Shown here: positions 49,910 to 62,057 of the stretch, one piece after another
Layout: the number at the start of each line of letters is the position of its first letter
How positions within the stretch are numbered: the stretch's first letter is position 1
Source of the DNA: Jacaranda mimosifolia
Taxonomy: Eukaryota; Streptophyta; Magnoliopsida; Lamiales; Bignoniaceae
Reading direction: 5' to 3'
Assembly (NCBI GenBank): GCA_018894105.1
Contig: CM032117.1
Span: 29,802,501 to 29,866,500 of the forward strand
DNA: 64,000 bases
Made by a program: the position numbers and the translations under genes
The notes under the pieces: generated by a model
The model's input: the letters and a program-made list of their open reading frames with translations, nothing else
Databases searched by the model: none
What the model was told of the DNA's origin: nothing

Positions 49910-50733
49910 TAGGGGTGTAAATGAATATTAAACAGATCAGATACCTCATTTTAATATTTGTATCTGTTTATCCTTTTAAATATTTGGATATGGATACAAA
50001 TTTGATAAATATTTAAAAATGATATCCGAATTCGTAGGCACGGATATCGGTCGAATTCAGATATATCCGTATTCGATTATAATTATTTAGATGCATCCAT
50101 ATTTGATTAAAGTTATCCATTGAATTATTTTTTTGATAATCATATTCGATAATAATTATCTAAATATCTATCTACGAATATCTAAATATGTGCATGTATG
50201 AATCTATAATAAATACATATTTTTAATTAATATAAGAAATTATACAATTTCATTAAAAAGAAAGCAATCAAACAAATAGCATAATTGTTAATTAATAATT
50301 GACTTTATAATTGATTATTAGTATTAATTAATATTGATAATGACATTTAAGTATATTAATTATAAAGTCAACCAACAATAATTGTGTTGATTAACTTTAT
50401 TCTTTGATTTTTTCTCTCTATTACAATAATTTTTTAAATTTATTCTTTTTTTCTTTCCATTTGTTCAATTATAATATATATACATATATACTTATATGGA
50501 TTATGAGATTTTTATGAAAAAATATAAATAATACATTATTTAATAAATATATATTCGGAACGAATATTAAACGGATTAGATACGCATTTACCACATTCTT
50601 ATCTATTTATAATCGGATATCTACTAATCCAATATGGATAAAATCCACTTTAAATAGATGCAGATAAATTTTATATAAATGGATACAAAATGCAAATGGT
50701 AAACGAATTTTTGAATATCCATTTACAGCCCTA
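49910..50733. mobile_element. hAT-type MITE, copy 2 (824 bp)
   Basis: Starts TAGGGGTGTAAATGAATAT and ends ATATCCATTTACAGCCCTA. It is flanked by CATGTGGC (49902-49909) and TATGTGGC (50734-50741). The partner LTR at about 63173-63185 reads GCCATGTAGCAATTTAATT without the insert. It is collinear with copy 1 at 26416-27210. Confidence 0.88.
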
Positions 50734-51496
50734 TATGTGGCAGTTTAATTAGTCAAAGTCAACTCAAAGAGTTAAGTTGATTTTATTAACTTAAGGAGTC
50801 AAGTTGATCTAATTAAATTAAGGAGTTAATTTAATTAGTTTTGGAATATAATTTTGGATGGAAAATTAAATGAAACGGTCCATTTAAAATTAGTGAGTTG
50901 TCATCCTATGTGGTATAGTAAGGTATGTGTGATAGAAGCTTCTCCAAGCTTACATCTCACACCATAAAAACCCCTTATGGCCTGTCCTTAGGGGGCTTAA
51001 TTCCAAATGCATTTTTCCCCTCCAATCAAGTGGTGATTTCATGTGTTGAGAGAAACTACTCTCCACGTTCCCTCCAACGACTTTCTCTCCCCAATAACTC
51101 CCTCGCACTTTCTTCATCGTCCTCCTTCATACTCCTCACATCTCTAGCTAATTGGGAGAGGATTGAGAGTGGCTTTAGGAGCATGGACTTATTGGTGAAT
51201 CAAGATTCCTTCATAGAAGTGGCCGATTTTTGCATGTTGAGGTGACCAATGATTTTGCATACGCTTTTGCTATTTTGCCGCATATTTTAGCACTTCTTGG
51301 GGAAGTTCCAGGTAGTAAGAGTTTCCGTGGTTGCTGTCCTTTGGAGAGGAGTTGGAGATCCTTGGAGAAAAAGGCAAATTCCTTACTTGGAAAGAGTTCC
51401 ATTGTGACAGCTTTCTTGTTGCCTTTCATTTTCATGATTAAGGTAACATTCTCAAACCTTTTTAATCCATTATTGAGGTATAGAATAGATCCTTGG

Positions 51497-51897
51497 GATA
51501 TCAATGAAAATAATGACAATTCAAGATTCACACTATTTGATAAAAAAAACTAAAAATAAAGAACCTTTTTTCTTTGACAAACCCCTTGTGATTGTTCTTT
51601 TTTATTTGATACAATGGAATCGACCATTTTGTTACATAAAAAATATTCAATTTGATAGGGCTGTCAGAAATGAAATGTCACAATATTTTTTTGACATATA
51701 CCAAAGTGATGGAAAAGAAAGAATATCTTTTACATACCCCCTAGTTTATCAATTTTTTTGGAAATGATAAAAAAAGGATATCCCCGCATACACTCAAAAA
51801 ATCGTCATCTAATAAACTCAAAAACCCTTGGACTTATACCAACAAAGAAAAGGAAAAAATTTCAACGACGAGTTTCTAAATCGAATGGATGTGTTGG
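51497..51897 (+). pseudogene. ycf1: Chloroplast ycf1 (TIC214) fragment in nuclear LTR
   Basis: The translation of 51504-51767 contains [52 protein letters not shown] and ERISFTYP, which I recognise as Ycf1, the plastid TIC214 import protein. After a frameshift near 51770-51820 it resumes as QQRKGKNFNDEFLNRMDVL, also Ycf1-like. The reading sense is +. It is a ~400-bp internal piece of a gene normally over 5 kb, with frame breaks, so it is a nuclear plastid-DNA insertion (NUPT) and not functional. LTR sequence resumes at about 51905 (CCTATTTTTGCAAATCATTA) and runs to the LTR end. Exact edges are uncertain by about 15 bp. Confidence 0.85.
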
Positions 51898-51955
51898 TTA
51901 TTTTGGCCTATTTTTGCAAATCATTATGGATCTTTACTCCTCCTCTACCTTCAAG

Positions 51956-51968
51956 TGGTATTGGAGCC
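51956..51968 (+). other. Primer-binding site of element D
   Basis: TGGTATTGGAGCC, two bases after the LTR end. It is the initiator tRNA-Met site with two changes. Confidence 0.8.
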
Positions 51969-52438
51969 AATTTTATGCTCAATTTTGGATTTGGTGGATT
52001 GATTCATGTGATGACTTGATTTTATGACTCCTATTTCTTGATTCAATTGATGGATTTAAGCTTTAGGAGTTGATGCATGTGGCTCTTGATGGGTTGAATT
52101 GAAATATGTCAATATATGTTTAATTGTGAATTATATGTGTTGGTATGAGTTTTAATTCAAATCGTATTGTGTTAAATGTTGATTTAGCAATGGATGATGT
52201 TAAATGTTGACTTAGCATGTTGAATAATTGTTTAAAAGTGTTTTAGGAAATTTTGGATCCAATTTGATTGGATTTCTTGAAGGTGTTTGAAGAATAGTGA
52301 TTCTTCCTTAGATTTGATTTTTGAAGCAATTTGAGCACTTTAATTTTCAATTTTAAAGGTGTTTATAATCTGAAAATTTATTATAAAATGTATGGAATGG
52401 AGTTATGGAAGAGTCCATAAGGTTTTAGATGGCAAAAG
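51969..52438 (+). other. Leader of element D, first part
   Basis: Non-coding. It includes two near-identical GTTAAATGTTGA(T/C)TTAGCA phrases (about 52170-52215). It is interrupted by solo LTR E after AAAAG (52434-52438). Confidence 0.7.
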
Positions 52439-53960
52439 TGAAGGTTGGAGATGGTTTAAGATCCATAAAATCAAACCAAAAAGAGGCAAAATTAAACTAA
52501 TCATCTCCTCCCTAAGGATCTAGCTATATGCCAAAAATTAGGATTTAAAGGCTAAAAATCACTTTTGAGGATGAAATCAAGGGAATCAAGTAGATCTTTC
52601 AAAAGACTATTCCAATTGAAGATCAATAGGCTCCACAACCTCGATCCAGTTTCTCCACTTCCAAGCCTCCAAAATTCGGCAAAATATGCACACGCTTTCA
52701 CCATCAAAATAGTGAGTTGCTGGCCAAAAATCAGGAGAAATTTCAGCTCCTTGATTGCCCAATCAAAGCACCAAATCGGCCATAAAAATGGTACAATCAA
52801 CCAACTCTAAATTCCCCAAGTGTGGAACCTCTAATGTATAGTACACATACCTAGGAATGGTTCTCAATCTACCTCACTTTTCTAGAGAAGAGAGAAAGAA
52901 GGTGATGATGGAAGGTAGGTGGTTTTGGAGGAGAAGAGGATGAGAAAATCTAGGAGATGGTTATCCAACACATGAATTATGCCATCTTTTGGAGGGAAAA
53001 TGTGAAGGCATCTAACACCCTCAAGTGGCCGGCCACATTCTCCTTATACAGGAGAGGATGGAGGCTTCTATCACACTCTCCATGTATGTGGGCCAACTTG
53101 CCAACTTACCAACTTGCTAAATCAAATTTAGCTTGAATTTGCATTTGCATTTCATTTCATAAATTGAAATGCCAACTTGCATAATTCAAATGGACTCTTC
53201 CATTTGATTTCCCTCCAAAACTTAAATTTCCTATTTAATTAAGTTAACTCTTTAATTGAATTAATTTAACTCAACTCCTTAAGTTACCTTAAGTTAACTT
53301 TACTAATTAATTTGCCATATGGCACCAATTAACTTAATATCTTAATTTAATTAACCTAATTTAACTCCTTAAATTATTTTGATTAATTTAACACTAAAAT
53401 TAATCAAGCCAAAATAACCAATTGCTAATTAGACAATTTCTTTCTCTCCTTGGGCAAAAACACCTAGCAAACAATTTTCTAACTCCTTAGAAAATTCCTT
53501 CCATCAAGTAAGAGTTTCCTTAGGCTTTCTATATGACCCATTAGGTTCATCAATTCATTAGACATGAGCTAACAACTCATTGTAACATTTTGAATATGAA
53601 AACATTCGTATTAGTTTAAACTCATTTAAATTAATAACTCTATCAATTAATCTCCATTAAGTACCTAATCTCCATGATTGATGTCTAGCAACTAACTGGG
53701 AGAATAAATTAATCTTGATGAACCATTATAGCTTATGCTACAATTAAAATACAATCATTCCATCTCCTATCTCCCAAAAGAGGCCTAGGGCAAGATATTT
53801 GTCGGCTCCCAAATAGCCTTAATAACTATGTCTCTACATCCAATGATTGATTCCCCTTTATAACCTCAACTTTGGAAAACACCATTTTCCAAATTGTCAT
53901 ACTATCTTGCACAAGGATTCTTAGAATCGATCATAATATAATACATAGGAGATGTACTCA

Positions 53961-56189
53961 TGTTAGAAATAGTGCCCCACAGCCAATTAGATTAGCATGT
54001 AAACTATTTTTCTTGTGATATAATCTTGATTGAATGATATTTATTATAAATGGCCATCTTCATCTTATGCTTATTTTGCTTCACTGGCATTTGGTTAAAG
54101 TGCCTAGATCACACAAGACTATAGGACTTGGTCACGCACTAGGTGATGATCATGAAACAAGTTTTACATGGTCGTGATCTTAAATCTTCCAAGTCATAGA
54201 ATCTTATGAGACAAGGCATCTAAGATTTGGATAGATTTACACTAACGATACATAAATGCAAGAGTTGAATATTGCTCCGCTTTATGAGCAAACCATGTGA
54301 GACATAGATGCATGTTAGTGGATGCTTGTTAGAGAACAAGTTCTTGAAGACTGGCCAGGAGAATCCACGAGATAGCCATAGTGACAAGTTCTCTAGCTTA
54401 CACTAGTGCATATAATTAGTCCTTTGACCTAAGGATCCATGGTAACCTTGTGTTTGTTTCTCATACTTTGACTCTTCCTTGACCACCTAGCAAGTCTTTT
54501 GGGTTGAGTTTGGGTATGAGCTACTTAAACATGTAGGTTTGTGAGATCTAAGATGGGATCCAACTCCTCGTCATTGTGAAGGGCGAGTGCATCTCCTATG
54601 CATTCTATAATAATCGATTCCAATGAGTCCTTGCGCAAGGCAATATGACAATTTGAAAAAGGAGTTTTCCAAAGATGAGGCCATAAACTAAAATCAAACA
54701 TTGGCAATAGAAATATAGTATCAAGGCTATAGGGAGCCAGCAAATATCTTGCCCTAAGCCTCTTTCGGGAGATAGAAGATGGAAGGACTGAATTTACATG
54801 GTAAGCATAGAGCTAGAATGGTTTTACAAGAACATATTCGTTCGGATAATTAGTTGGGCTCTATGGGCTTGAGGTTAGACATTGACCATGGAGATTGGGT
54901 ACTCTTTAATTAATTGAGATTAATTGAATTGAGTTATTAGTTTAAAGGAGTTTAAACTAGTGTGAATATTTTGATATTCTGTAAGTCACAAGAGTTGTAA
55001 GCCCATGTCCAATGAATGGTAGAACCTAATGGATCACACACAAAAGCTAATTGAAAATCCTACATGATGAAGGGAATTTTCTAAAAGTTAGAGAAATTCC
55101 ACCATGTCCAAGTTTTGGAGGGAAACGATTGACACAATTTTTGGTCATTTTGGCTTGGTCAATTTAATTGTTAAATTGATCCAAATAATTTAAGGAGTTA
55201 AAATAGACCAACTAAATTAAGGAGTTAATTTAATTGATGACGCATGACTATAAATTGGTTAACTTAAGGAGTTAAGTTAACACTTTCTAACTTAAAAGAG
55301 TTAAGCTAATTGGCTTAAAGAGTTAAGTCAAGGTTAATTAATTAAATTAAGGGGTTAATTTAATTAATGTGAAGAATTAATTTGGAGGAAATTTAAAAAT
55401 GAAAGAGTTCATTTAGAGTGCATTTGAATTTATTTGGATGACATTTCATGAGATGAAATGAAGATTCCAAATGAAATTCAAATGCAAGTGAAATGTGATT
55501 TCACATACAACTTGTTTGCTTAGGTGACACCTCATGGCAGGTGTGATGCCAACTAGCATCAAACCTTCCCTCCCTCTATATATAGATATAGAGTGGCTGG
55601 CCACATAAAATTAAGTTGGCAAAATCTAGATCTGAAAGTTGGATTCCATTTTCCCTCCAAATTGGTGATTCTCTCATGAGTTGAGGCTTCACACTTTCTT
55701 CACCACTCCCTCTCTCTAAATTTGACCTGCATCTTCTTCATTTCTTCTTTGTTTTCCAACTAACATAGGAGAAAATTTGGGTTTTCCATTGGTGTGTGGA
55801 CTATCACATTGGAGGCAAGATGTTTGGATTGCTTGGCTTTTGGAGATCCATTGTAGTCCAGTCTTTTTGGAGGCATTTCCAGAGTAGCTTCTGAGTTTCT
55901 ATTTTGGCTGAATTTTTTACTAGATATTCATCAAGGTGTTGGTGATCTTGTGTCAATTCCAAGGTGATTTGGATAGGCAACTATTGCTATGAACCTATTG
56001 CGCCGCTAGACGACAGTTTTCAAGTGTAGAAGTGTTCTTTCTCATTTCCTTGGATTTTCAGCATTCAAGGTAATCCTTTATCCAAATCTGAATTTAAGGT
56101 ATGGTTAGATCTTTATTCTCGAGTGTAGATTATTTACTTCATCTATTTTTGTGCTTTATTATTGGATCCTGGTGCTACACTTAAGTTCA
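53961..56189 (+). mobile_element. Solo LTR F inside LTR E (2,229 bp)
   Basis: Starts TGTTAGAAATAGTGCCCCAC and ends CTACACTTAAGTTCA. It is flanked by ACTCA (53956-53960) and ACTCG (56190-56194), and sister LTRs have ACTCGTTCTTCAC at the empty site. A + strand TATA-like CTATATATAGATATAG lies at 55576-55591. It is opposite in orientation to its host LTR. Confidence 0.92.
55576..55591 (+). promoter_or_regulatory. TATA-like promoter element in solo LTR F
   Basis: CTATATATAGATATAG is identical to the block in the sister LTRs, about 610 bp before the LTR end. It is followed by a transcribed-looking, ORF-poor leader. Activity is not shown. Confidence 0.4.
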
Positions 56190-56835
56190 ACTCGTTCTTC
56201 ACAACAATAAGGAAACAGATCATTTCTTGGATCTCATAAACCTCCATGTTTAAGTTGCCCGTGCCCAATCTAAACTTCGGATGACCCATTAGGTGATCAA
56301 GGAAAAATCAAAGCATAAGGACCTAAACACAAGGTTACTATGGATCCCTAAGTCAATGGATTAATTATATGTACTATTGTAAGCTAGGGAACTTGCCACT
56401 GCAGACGTGCCACTATAGCTATCTAGTGGATTCTCCAGGCAGGCCTTTAGTGAACTTTTTCTCTAACAAGCACCCACTAACATACACCTATGTCTACCAT
56501 AGATTGCCCTTGAAATTAGGTAATATACAATCCCTTAAGTATGCATTGTTAGGGTAAATCTATCTGAATTTTAGATGCCCCTTCTCATAAGATTTTATAA
56601 CTTGCAATATTTAAAATTATGACCTTAGAGACTTGTTTTATGATCAGCATCATATGCATAATCAAGTCTCGTCGTCTAGTATGATTTAAGGGCTTCAACC
56701 AGCAAATAAAGTATAAAAAATATAAGATGAAGATGATCATTTTCTAGAATATCATTCAATCAAGATTATCTCACAATTGGAGTAGTTATTACATGCCAAT
56801 TATAATTAGTTGTGGGGCACTATTCCAACAAAAAG

Positions 56836-58347
56836 AGCAAAAAGGGGCAAAACGGTGGCCTAGGTGCCTTGCGGCAGGGCCCCTGTTGGCTAGCTAGGCA
56901 GCACGAGCATTGTAGCACCCATGCAACCTGCTAGGGCAGCCGGCTGAGCAACAAGCCCGCCAAAGGCTACCATGGCTTAACCGTCTTGTCATTTTGTGAA
57001 TTTTTGCCCTCCTAAACTTGATTTTCTTCATACACTTTTTATGCACAATTGTTGTGTAAGTGCTCAAAAAAATGTTGGACATTTTTGCTTGCTTTTAAGA
57101 TCAAATTTTAGTGTGCACTTTAAGTTTGTGCAAAATTGAGATGCATAAGAGTTATGCTTAATTTTACCTCAAACTAATTATTTATGTGATAAGCTCTTAA
57201 TTGATGGATTGAATGTCAATTCTAGCTATTATTTATTTAATTGTTACATGAATGATGAATGTATGGGGACGAACACGTGCCTTTTAATTTGTCTTTATTA
57301 AAGTTCAATATTGATTGAATGGGTTGCATTAAACGGGGCTTGCATGCCTTTTCATTTTCTGCCTTGTAATGGTTATGAAAGTAGAACTCTAAGGGTGAGG
57401 TTTTCTTTTCTCTTGTAATTTGTTGCAAGGAGGCAAAGTAGGCCAAGAGGATTATATAGGCATAAAGACTAATGAATGTAAGGGATATATTTATTTAATA
57501 CATAGCATCTATTAATTGAAGCAACCAACCTAAAATCAACTAAGTAATGTACTTATGGCTCTAAGTGCATTACTTGGTTAAAACTCATGGTTATCCCAAC
57601 CTTGATGCATGCTAGGTTTATTTACTTATTTATGTTTTCTTTATCCTATTATGTATGTGATGCATGGTTACGATAGATAACCTAAATAAGCAAAGATAAA
57701 AAAATTGATGAGATCTATCAAGTAAAAATCCTTCAACTCAGAAAAGTCTAAGTTCAAGAAAATATTAAGACGAAATGGATAAAATTAAATAGTGTTTAAT
57801 AATCCATGCCTTCTACCAATAGGCAAGTGATATGAGATGCTACCCTAATTTTGTGTCGACTCATGAGTCGTGGGACACAATGTTAAAGGAAAGCTGTGAT
57901 CACCACCTCGGCATAAGATGTACTTTAATTTAAAATATGCTATGACATTATTTCTTAAGTCGTGGAATGATTATAGTTGAATTTATAATTAAAGACTGAT
58001 TGGTAGGTCTGACTTAACACTTAGTAGTATAGATGTCGTACAAGTCGTAGGTCTATATGAAAAGTGAGGCAAACCATATCAAGGATTGCGTAGAGATGCA
58101 ATTGATAAAAGTTACCCACCTTAGGATCATGACTGGATATCTCATGAGTTGTGGGTCGACAAGTGATGCCTTTGGACCTTGATTCTCACTAGAAAATATG
58201 ATTTCCCAAATTCCTAAGAGGGTAAGGAATTTGATAAAATAATGGGATCAAAACATGCTTGAAAGTCCAAAATATGTTTTTAATATCAAATTCAATCATA
58301 TGCTTATACTCTCTTCTTCGCTTATGTATATTTGTGAAATCTCAAGA
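56836..58347 (+). other. Leader of element D, second part
   Basis: Non-coding continuation of D's leader, starting with a GC-richer patch (about 56850-56980) that matches the position of the GC-rich patch in A's leader. It is collinear with 37802-39300 of A read on the other strand. Confidence 0.7.
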
Positions 58348-61300
58348 ATGGCTAAAAATCTACTAAACATCATTTTGGAAACAAATAAACTAACCAAGCC
58401 AAACTACCACGATTGACTAAATCTCAAAGCTCATTCTAGATTCTGAGAATCAGACATATGTCCTATATCAAGGTACAACGAATCCCATAGGGGTCAATGT
58501 GAATCAAGTGACACATGAAATGTTCACAAATTGGGTTAAGGATCTCCTCATATCCCATAGTCTCATAATAGCATCTATGAACTTCAAAAGTCTCATGAGC
58601 ACGTGAAACATACCTTGGACGATTGCTTGCAAAAGTTTTATAGCAAACAAGGTATGAGAGGTTCATGTAGAAAGGAGAATTTTCAAGCTAGGATAGTTCA
58701 GGGGTCATGCACCCTTAACTACGATCCAAAGTTGATTAGGCTTGTCGAGAAGCTTCAACTTGGACATGGTGATGGACAATGATCTCTAAGGGGATTTTAT
58801 CCTCTAATCCTTGCTGAGTTTATTTGACCAAAGTGTCGATCAAGGATGAGACAACCATGAAAAGGACAAGCCTCTAATGATTGCTTCCTCTTCCCAATCC
58901 AAAGGCCCTGGGGGTAAGAAGAAAGGGGGTAAGAAAAAGAAGAGTTCTTCTTCGAAGATGAAATAAACATTTAAGGCATCCGATAGAGTCAAGAAGATAA
59001 TTGAGGATGATAAGGATACAACATTTTTCTATTCAGGCAAACTGGGTCACTAGAAGCTCAAGTTCAAGGAACACCTTGTAACCCTAGGGTAGGGTGAGTT
59101 GTTTATTGAAATGCATATAAGGGTAAATTTTTCCTCATGGGTATTTGGTATAGTATGTGGTTCTCATCTTTGCAATTTGTTATAAAGGATGGAAAGAAAA
59201 ATAAATCTTACTGATAGGGATATGGTCCACCGCCTTGGCAAATGAGCAAGGGTTGTGGCTAAAGTCGAAGGCATAAGTTAAGTTAGACTTAAGAGATTCT
59301 AAAGCTTGTATTAAATCCTTGTTACTATGTACCTAAGCACCACTGGTACAATGTATAAAGGATTATATATTTTAGATTCTCCACCATCGCTAATGCGCAT
59401 TCAACAAAAACAACAAAAGAATGTTGGATAACTAAGAAAATGCATACTTTTGGCATGCAAGACTTGGACATGTTTCCAAGAATAGGATGAACAAGTTAGT
59501 AGACCTCAAATCACTAAATGTTAGTCGATTAGAGGATCTTCCTACTTGTGAGTCTTGTTTAAAAGGAAAAATGACCAAGGCTTCTTTCGTAGGACAAATG
59601 GAGCAATCCATAAATCCTTTGGATTTGATCCATACGGACATATGTAGGCCACTAAGAGTTAGTGCAAAAGGAGGCTATTTTTACTTCATTACTTTCACCG
59701 ATGATTACACTCAATTCGGACATGTGTAACTTATGAAAAATAAGTCTAAAGCCTTTGAAAAGTTTAAAGAATATAGGAATGAAGTAAATAAGTAATTAGG
59801 ACTTAGTATCAAAACTCTCCGATCGGATCAAAGAGGTGAATACTTAAGTGCTGAGTTCTTGGATTATCTAAGAGAAAATAAAATTCTCTCACAATGGACT
59901 CCACCCGGCACACCTCAACTAATGGAGTAGCCAAAAGGAGAAACTGTACATTATTAGACATGGTACAGTCCATGATAAGCTTCACCAATGTCCTTATCTT
60001 CTTTTGGGGATACATCCCAGAGACAGCAGTGAGGTTACTAAATGTAGTACCCTCAAAGTCAATGCCAAAGACACTGCATGAGATGTGGTTTGTCAAAGCA
60101 CTATCTTACTCTTATCTAAGAGTTTGCAGGTCTCCCGCCCATGTCAAGAGACTAGTAGGAGACAAGTTGGATGCGAGATCCACCATGTGTAAGGTGGGAT
60201 ACCCAAAAGTGTCTTTGGTTATTATTTTATGATCCCTCGGAACAAAAGGTGTTTGTTTCGACGAACGCCATTTTTTTAGAAAAGAAGATTCTATTAGATA
60301 TATAGAAAAGTTGCTGTCATTAAACTTGATGAAGTTCAAGACGATCATATCATCCCACAAGTGGAAGAAACAAAAGAACACCATGACACTAGCACACAAC
60401 TTCCTAGAAGTTTAGATCGAATCAAGAAACAATCAAAAGGTTTGGATTCCTTTATAAGATGGGTCAAATGGATAGTGATTCAAGGACCTATAAAGAAGCT
60501 ATGTCAGAAATATATTTAGGTCATTAGCTTGAGGCCATGAAATTCAAAATGTACTCCAATAAAGTATGGACTTTGGTAGATCTGCCGGAAGGTATAGTAC
60601 CCATTGGTTGCAAGTAGATCTATAAGCATAAGTTAGGAGTCGATGGAAAGGTTATGACCTTTAATGCTAGACTAGTGGCAAAAGATTATACTCAAAAACC
60701 TAGTATTAACTTCGAGGAACCTTTTCATCGATCACTGTGCCTAAGTCCATAAGCATAATACTTGCCATATTTGCTTATTATGACTATAAGATTTGCTAAA
60801 TAGATATAAAGACCGTCTTTCTCAATGAAAATAACGATGAAGAAATCTATAAGGAGCAACTATAAGGTTTTACATCCAAAGAGAGTGAGCAAAATATTTG
60901 CAAACTCCAAAGGTCTATTTATAGACTAAAGCAAGCATCTTGAAGTTGGAGCATATGTTTTGATAAGATAGTTAAATTGTTTGGCTTTATCACAAAATGT
61001 GTATGAGCCATGTATGTATAAAAAGGCTAGTGGGAGTTTGATACAGTTTATTATGCTTTATGTCGATGACATCCTTCTCATTGGGAATGAGAAAGAGATG
61101 TTAAAGTGCACTAATGCATGGTTATCTTCACAATTCTCTATGCATGATTTGGGAAAAAGCATCCTTTATACTGGAAATACGGATCTATAGAATTAGATCA
61201 AAGAGGATATTAGGGCTCTCCCAATTAATGTACATTTACAAGATACTAAAGAGGTTTAGTATGGAGAAATCCAAAAGAGGATACCTCCCAATGGGACATA

Positions 61301-62038
61301 GCATTCGTCTCTCCAAGTCTTTGGCCTCTAAAACTGAGGGGAGAAAGAGAATACCCCACATACCTTATGCATCCGTTATTGGAAGCATAATGTATGTTGT
61401 TCAATGTACGCAACCAAATGTAGCTTATGCTCTAAGTGTTATGAGCCGCTACCATTCATATCCAAGTGAGAGTCACTCAAAAGTCAAGAAAACATTCCTT
61501 AAGTACTCGAGAAGAACTAATTATTTATTTCTTTTATACGGTAATGGAGAACTGAAACTTGAGGGGCTTTCAAATTCTAGTTTCTAATATATTGAAGATG
61601 TCTTCAAATCCTCTTTTGGATTCATATTTTATCTTAATAGATATGCGATGAGTTGCAAGAGTTCCAAATAAGACTCCACAACCAATTCTATTACTGAGGC
61701 AGAATACATTGCAGCATCCGACACCACAAAGGAATGTGTTAGAATGAAAACTTCATCTAAGAGTTGGATGTAGTGCCTTGCATGCAATAGCTAATATTTG
61801 TCTATTGAGACAACAATGGAGCTATTGCGCAAGCAATGAATCCACAATCTCATCAATGATCTAAAGACAAATAAATGCATTATCATTTGATCTCTGGAGA
61901 TCAATTATAGAGGCGACATTCAAGTGGATAAAGTTATCTCAAAATAGAATATAGCAAATCCACTATCTAAACCTTTAAAGGCAAAAATGTCCTTAAAACA
62001 TCTTGAAAAGATGGGTTTGAAGGCTATGGGGAATTAGC
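58348..62038 (+). pseudogene. Element D gag-pol remnant
   Basis: Gag starts at ATG 58348 (MAKNLLNIILETNKL). A lysine-rich GPGGKKKGGKKKK is near 58910. The zinc knuckle near 59025 has a damaged Cys and a stop. Pre-integrase/integrase at 59487-60240 has LPTCESCLKGKMTKASF and FITFTDDYTQFGHV, then after a frameshift NGVAKRRNCTLLDMVQSMIS and LHEMWFVKALSYSYLR. Reverse transcriptase runs from about 60550 to 61590, with an intact LYVDDILLIGNE at 61056-61091 and SIMYVVQCTQPNVAYAL. RNase H (about 61600-61970) has TEAEYIAASDTTKE. Numerous stops and frameshifts rule out an intact polyprotein, although it is the most complete pol of the window. Confidence 0.88.
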
Positions 62039-62044
62039 TTTAAG

Positions 62045-62057
62045 ACAAGTGTGAGGT
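62045..62057 (+). other. Polypurine tract of element D
   Basis: ACAAGTGTGAGGT immediately precedes the 3' LTR start TGTTGGAATAG. It is degenerate compared with AAAGTGGGAGGT in A. Confidence 0.5.

Larger units (their letters stand above)
48613..51953 (+). repeat. 5' LTR of element D with two insertions
   Basis: Starts TGTTTGAATAGTGCCCCACA and ends TCTACCTTCA. The total is 3,341 bp, but removing the hAT MITE (49910-50733) and the chloroplast patch (about 51497-51897) leaves about 2.1 kb, normal for the family. Confidence 0.88.
52439..56830 (-). mobile_element. Solo LTR E in D's leader, itself carrying solo LTR F
   Basis: On the + strand it runs from TGAAGGTTGGAG to GGGGCACTATTCCAACA, with perfect AAAAG target duplications (52434-52438 and 56831-56835). 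After removing solo LTR F (53961-56189) and one target copy it is about 2.16 kb. No internal region is present, so it is a recombined solo LTR, oriented opposite to D. Confidence 0.92.

Noticed and set aside
51211..51531. 106-codon frames on both strands near the end of D's 5' LTR
   Set aside because: LTR leader sequence; overlapping frames on both strands and no family motif.
51497..51897. Functional ycf1 or a genuine chloroplast contig
   Set aside because: Only ~400 bp, frame-broken, and embedded in a nuclear LTR with LTR sequence on both sides.
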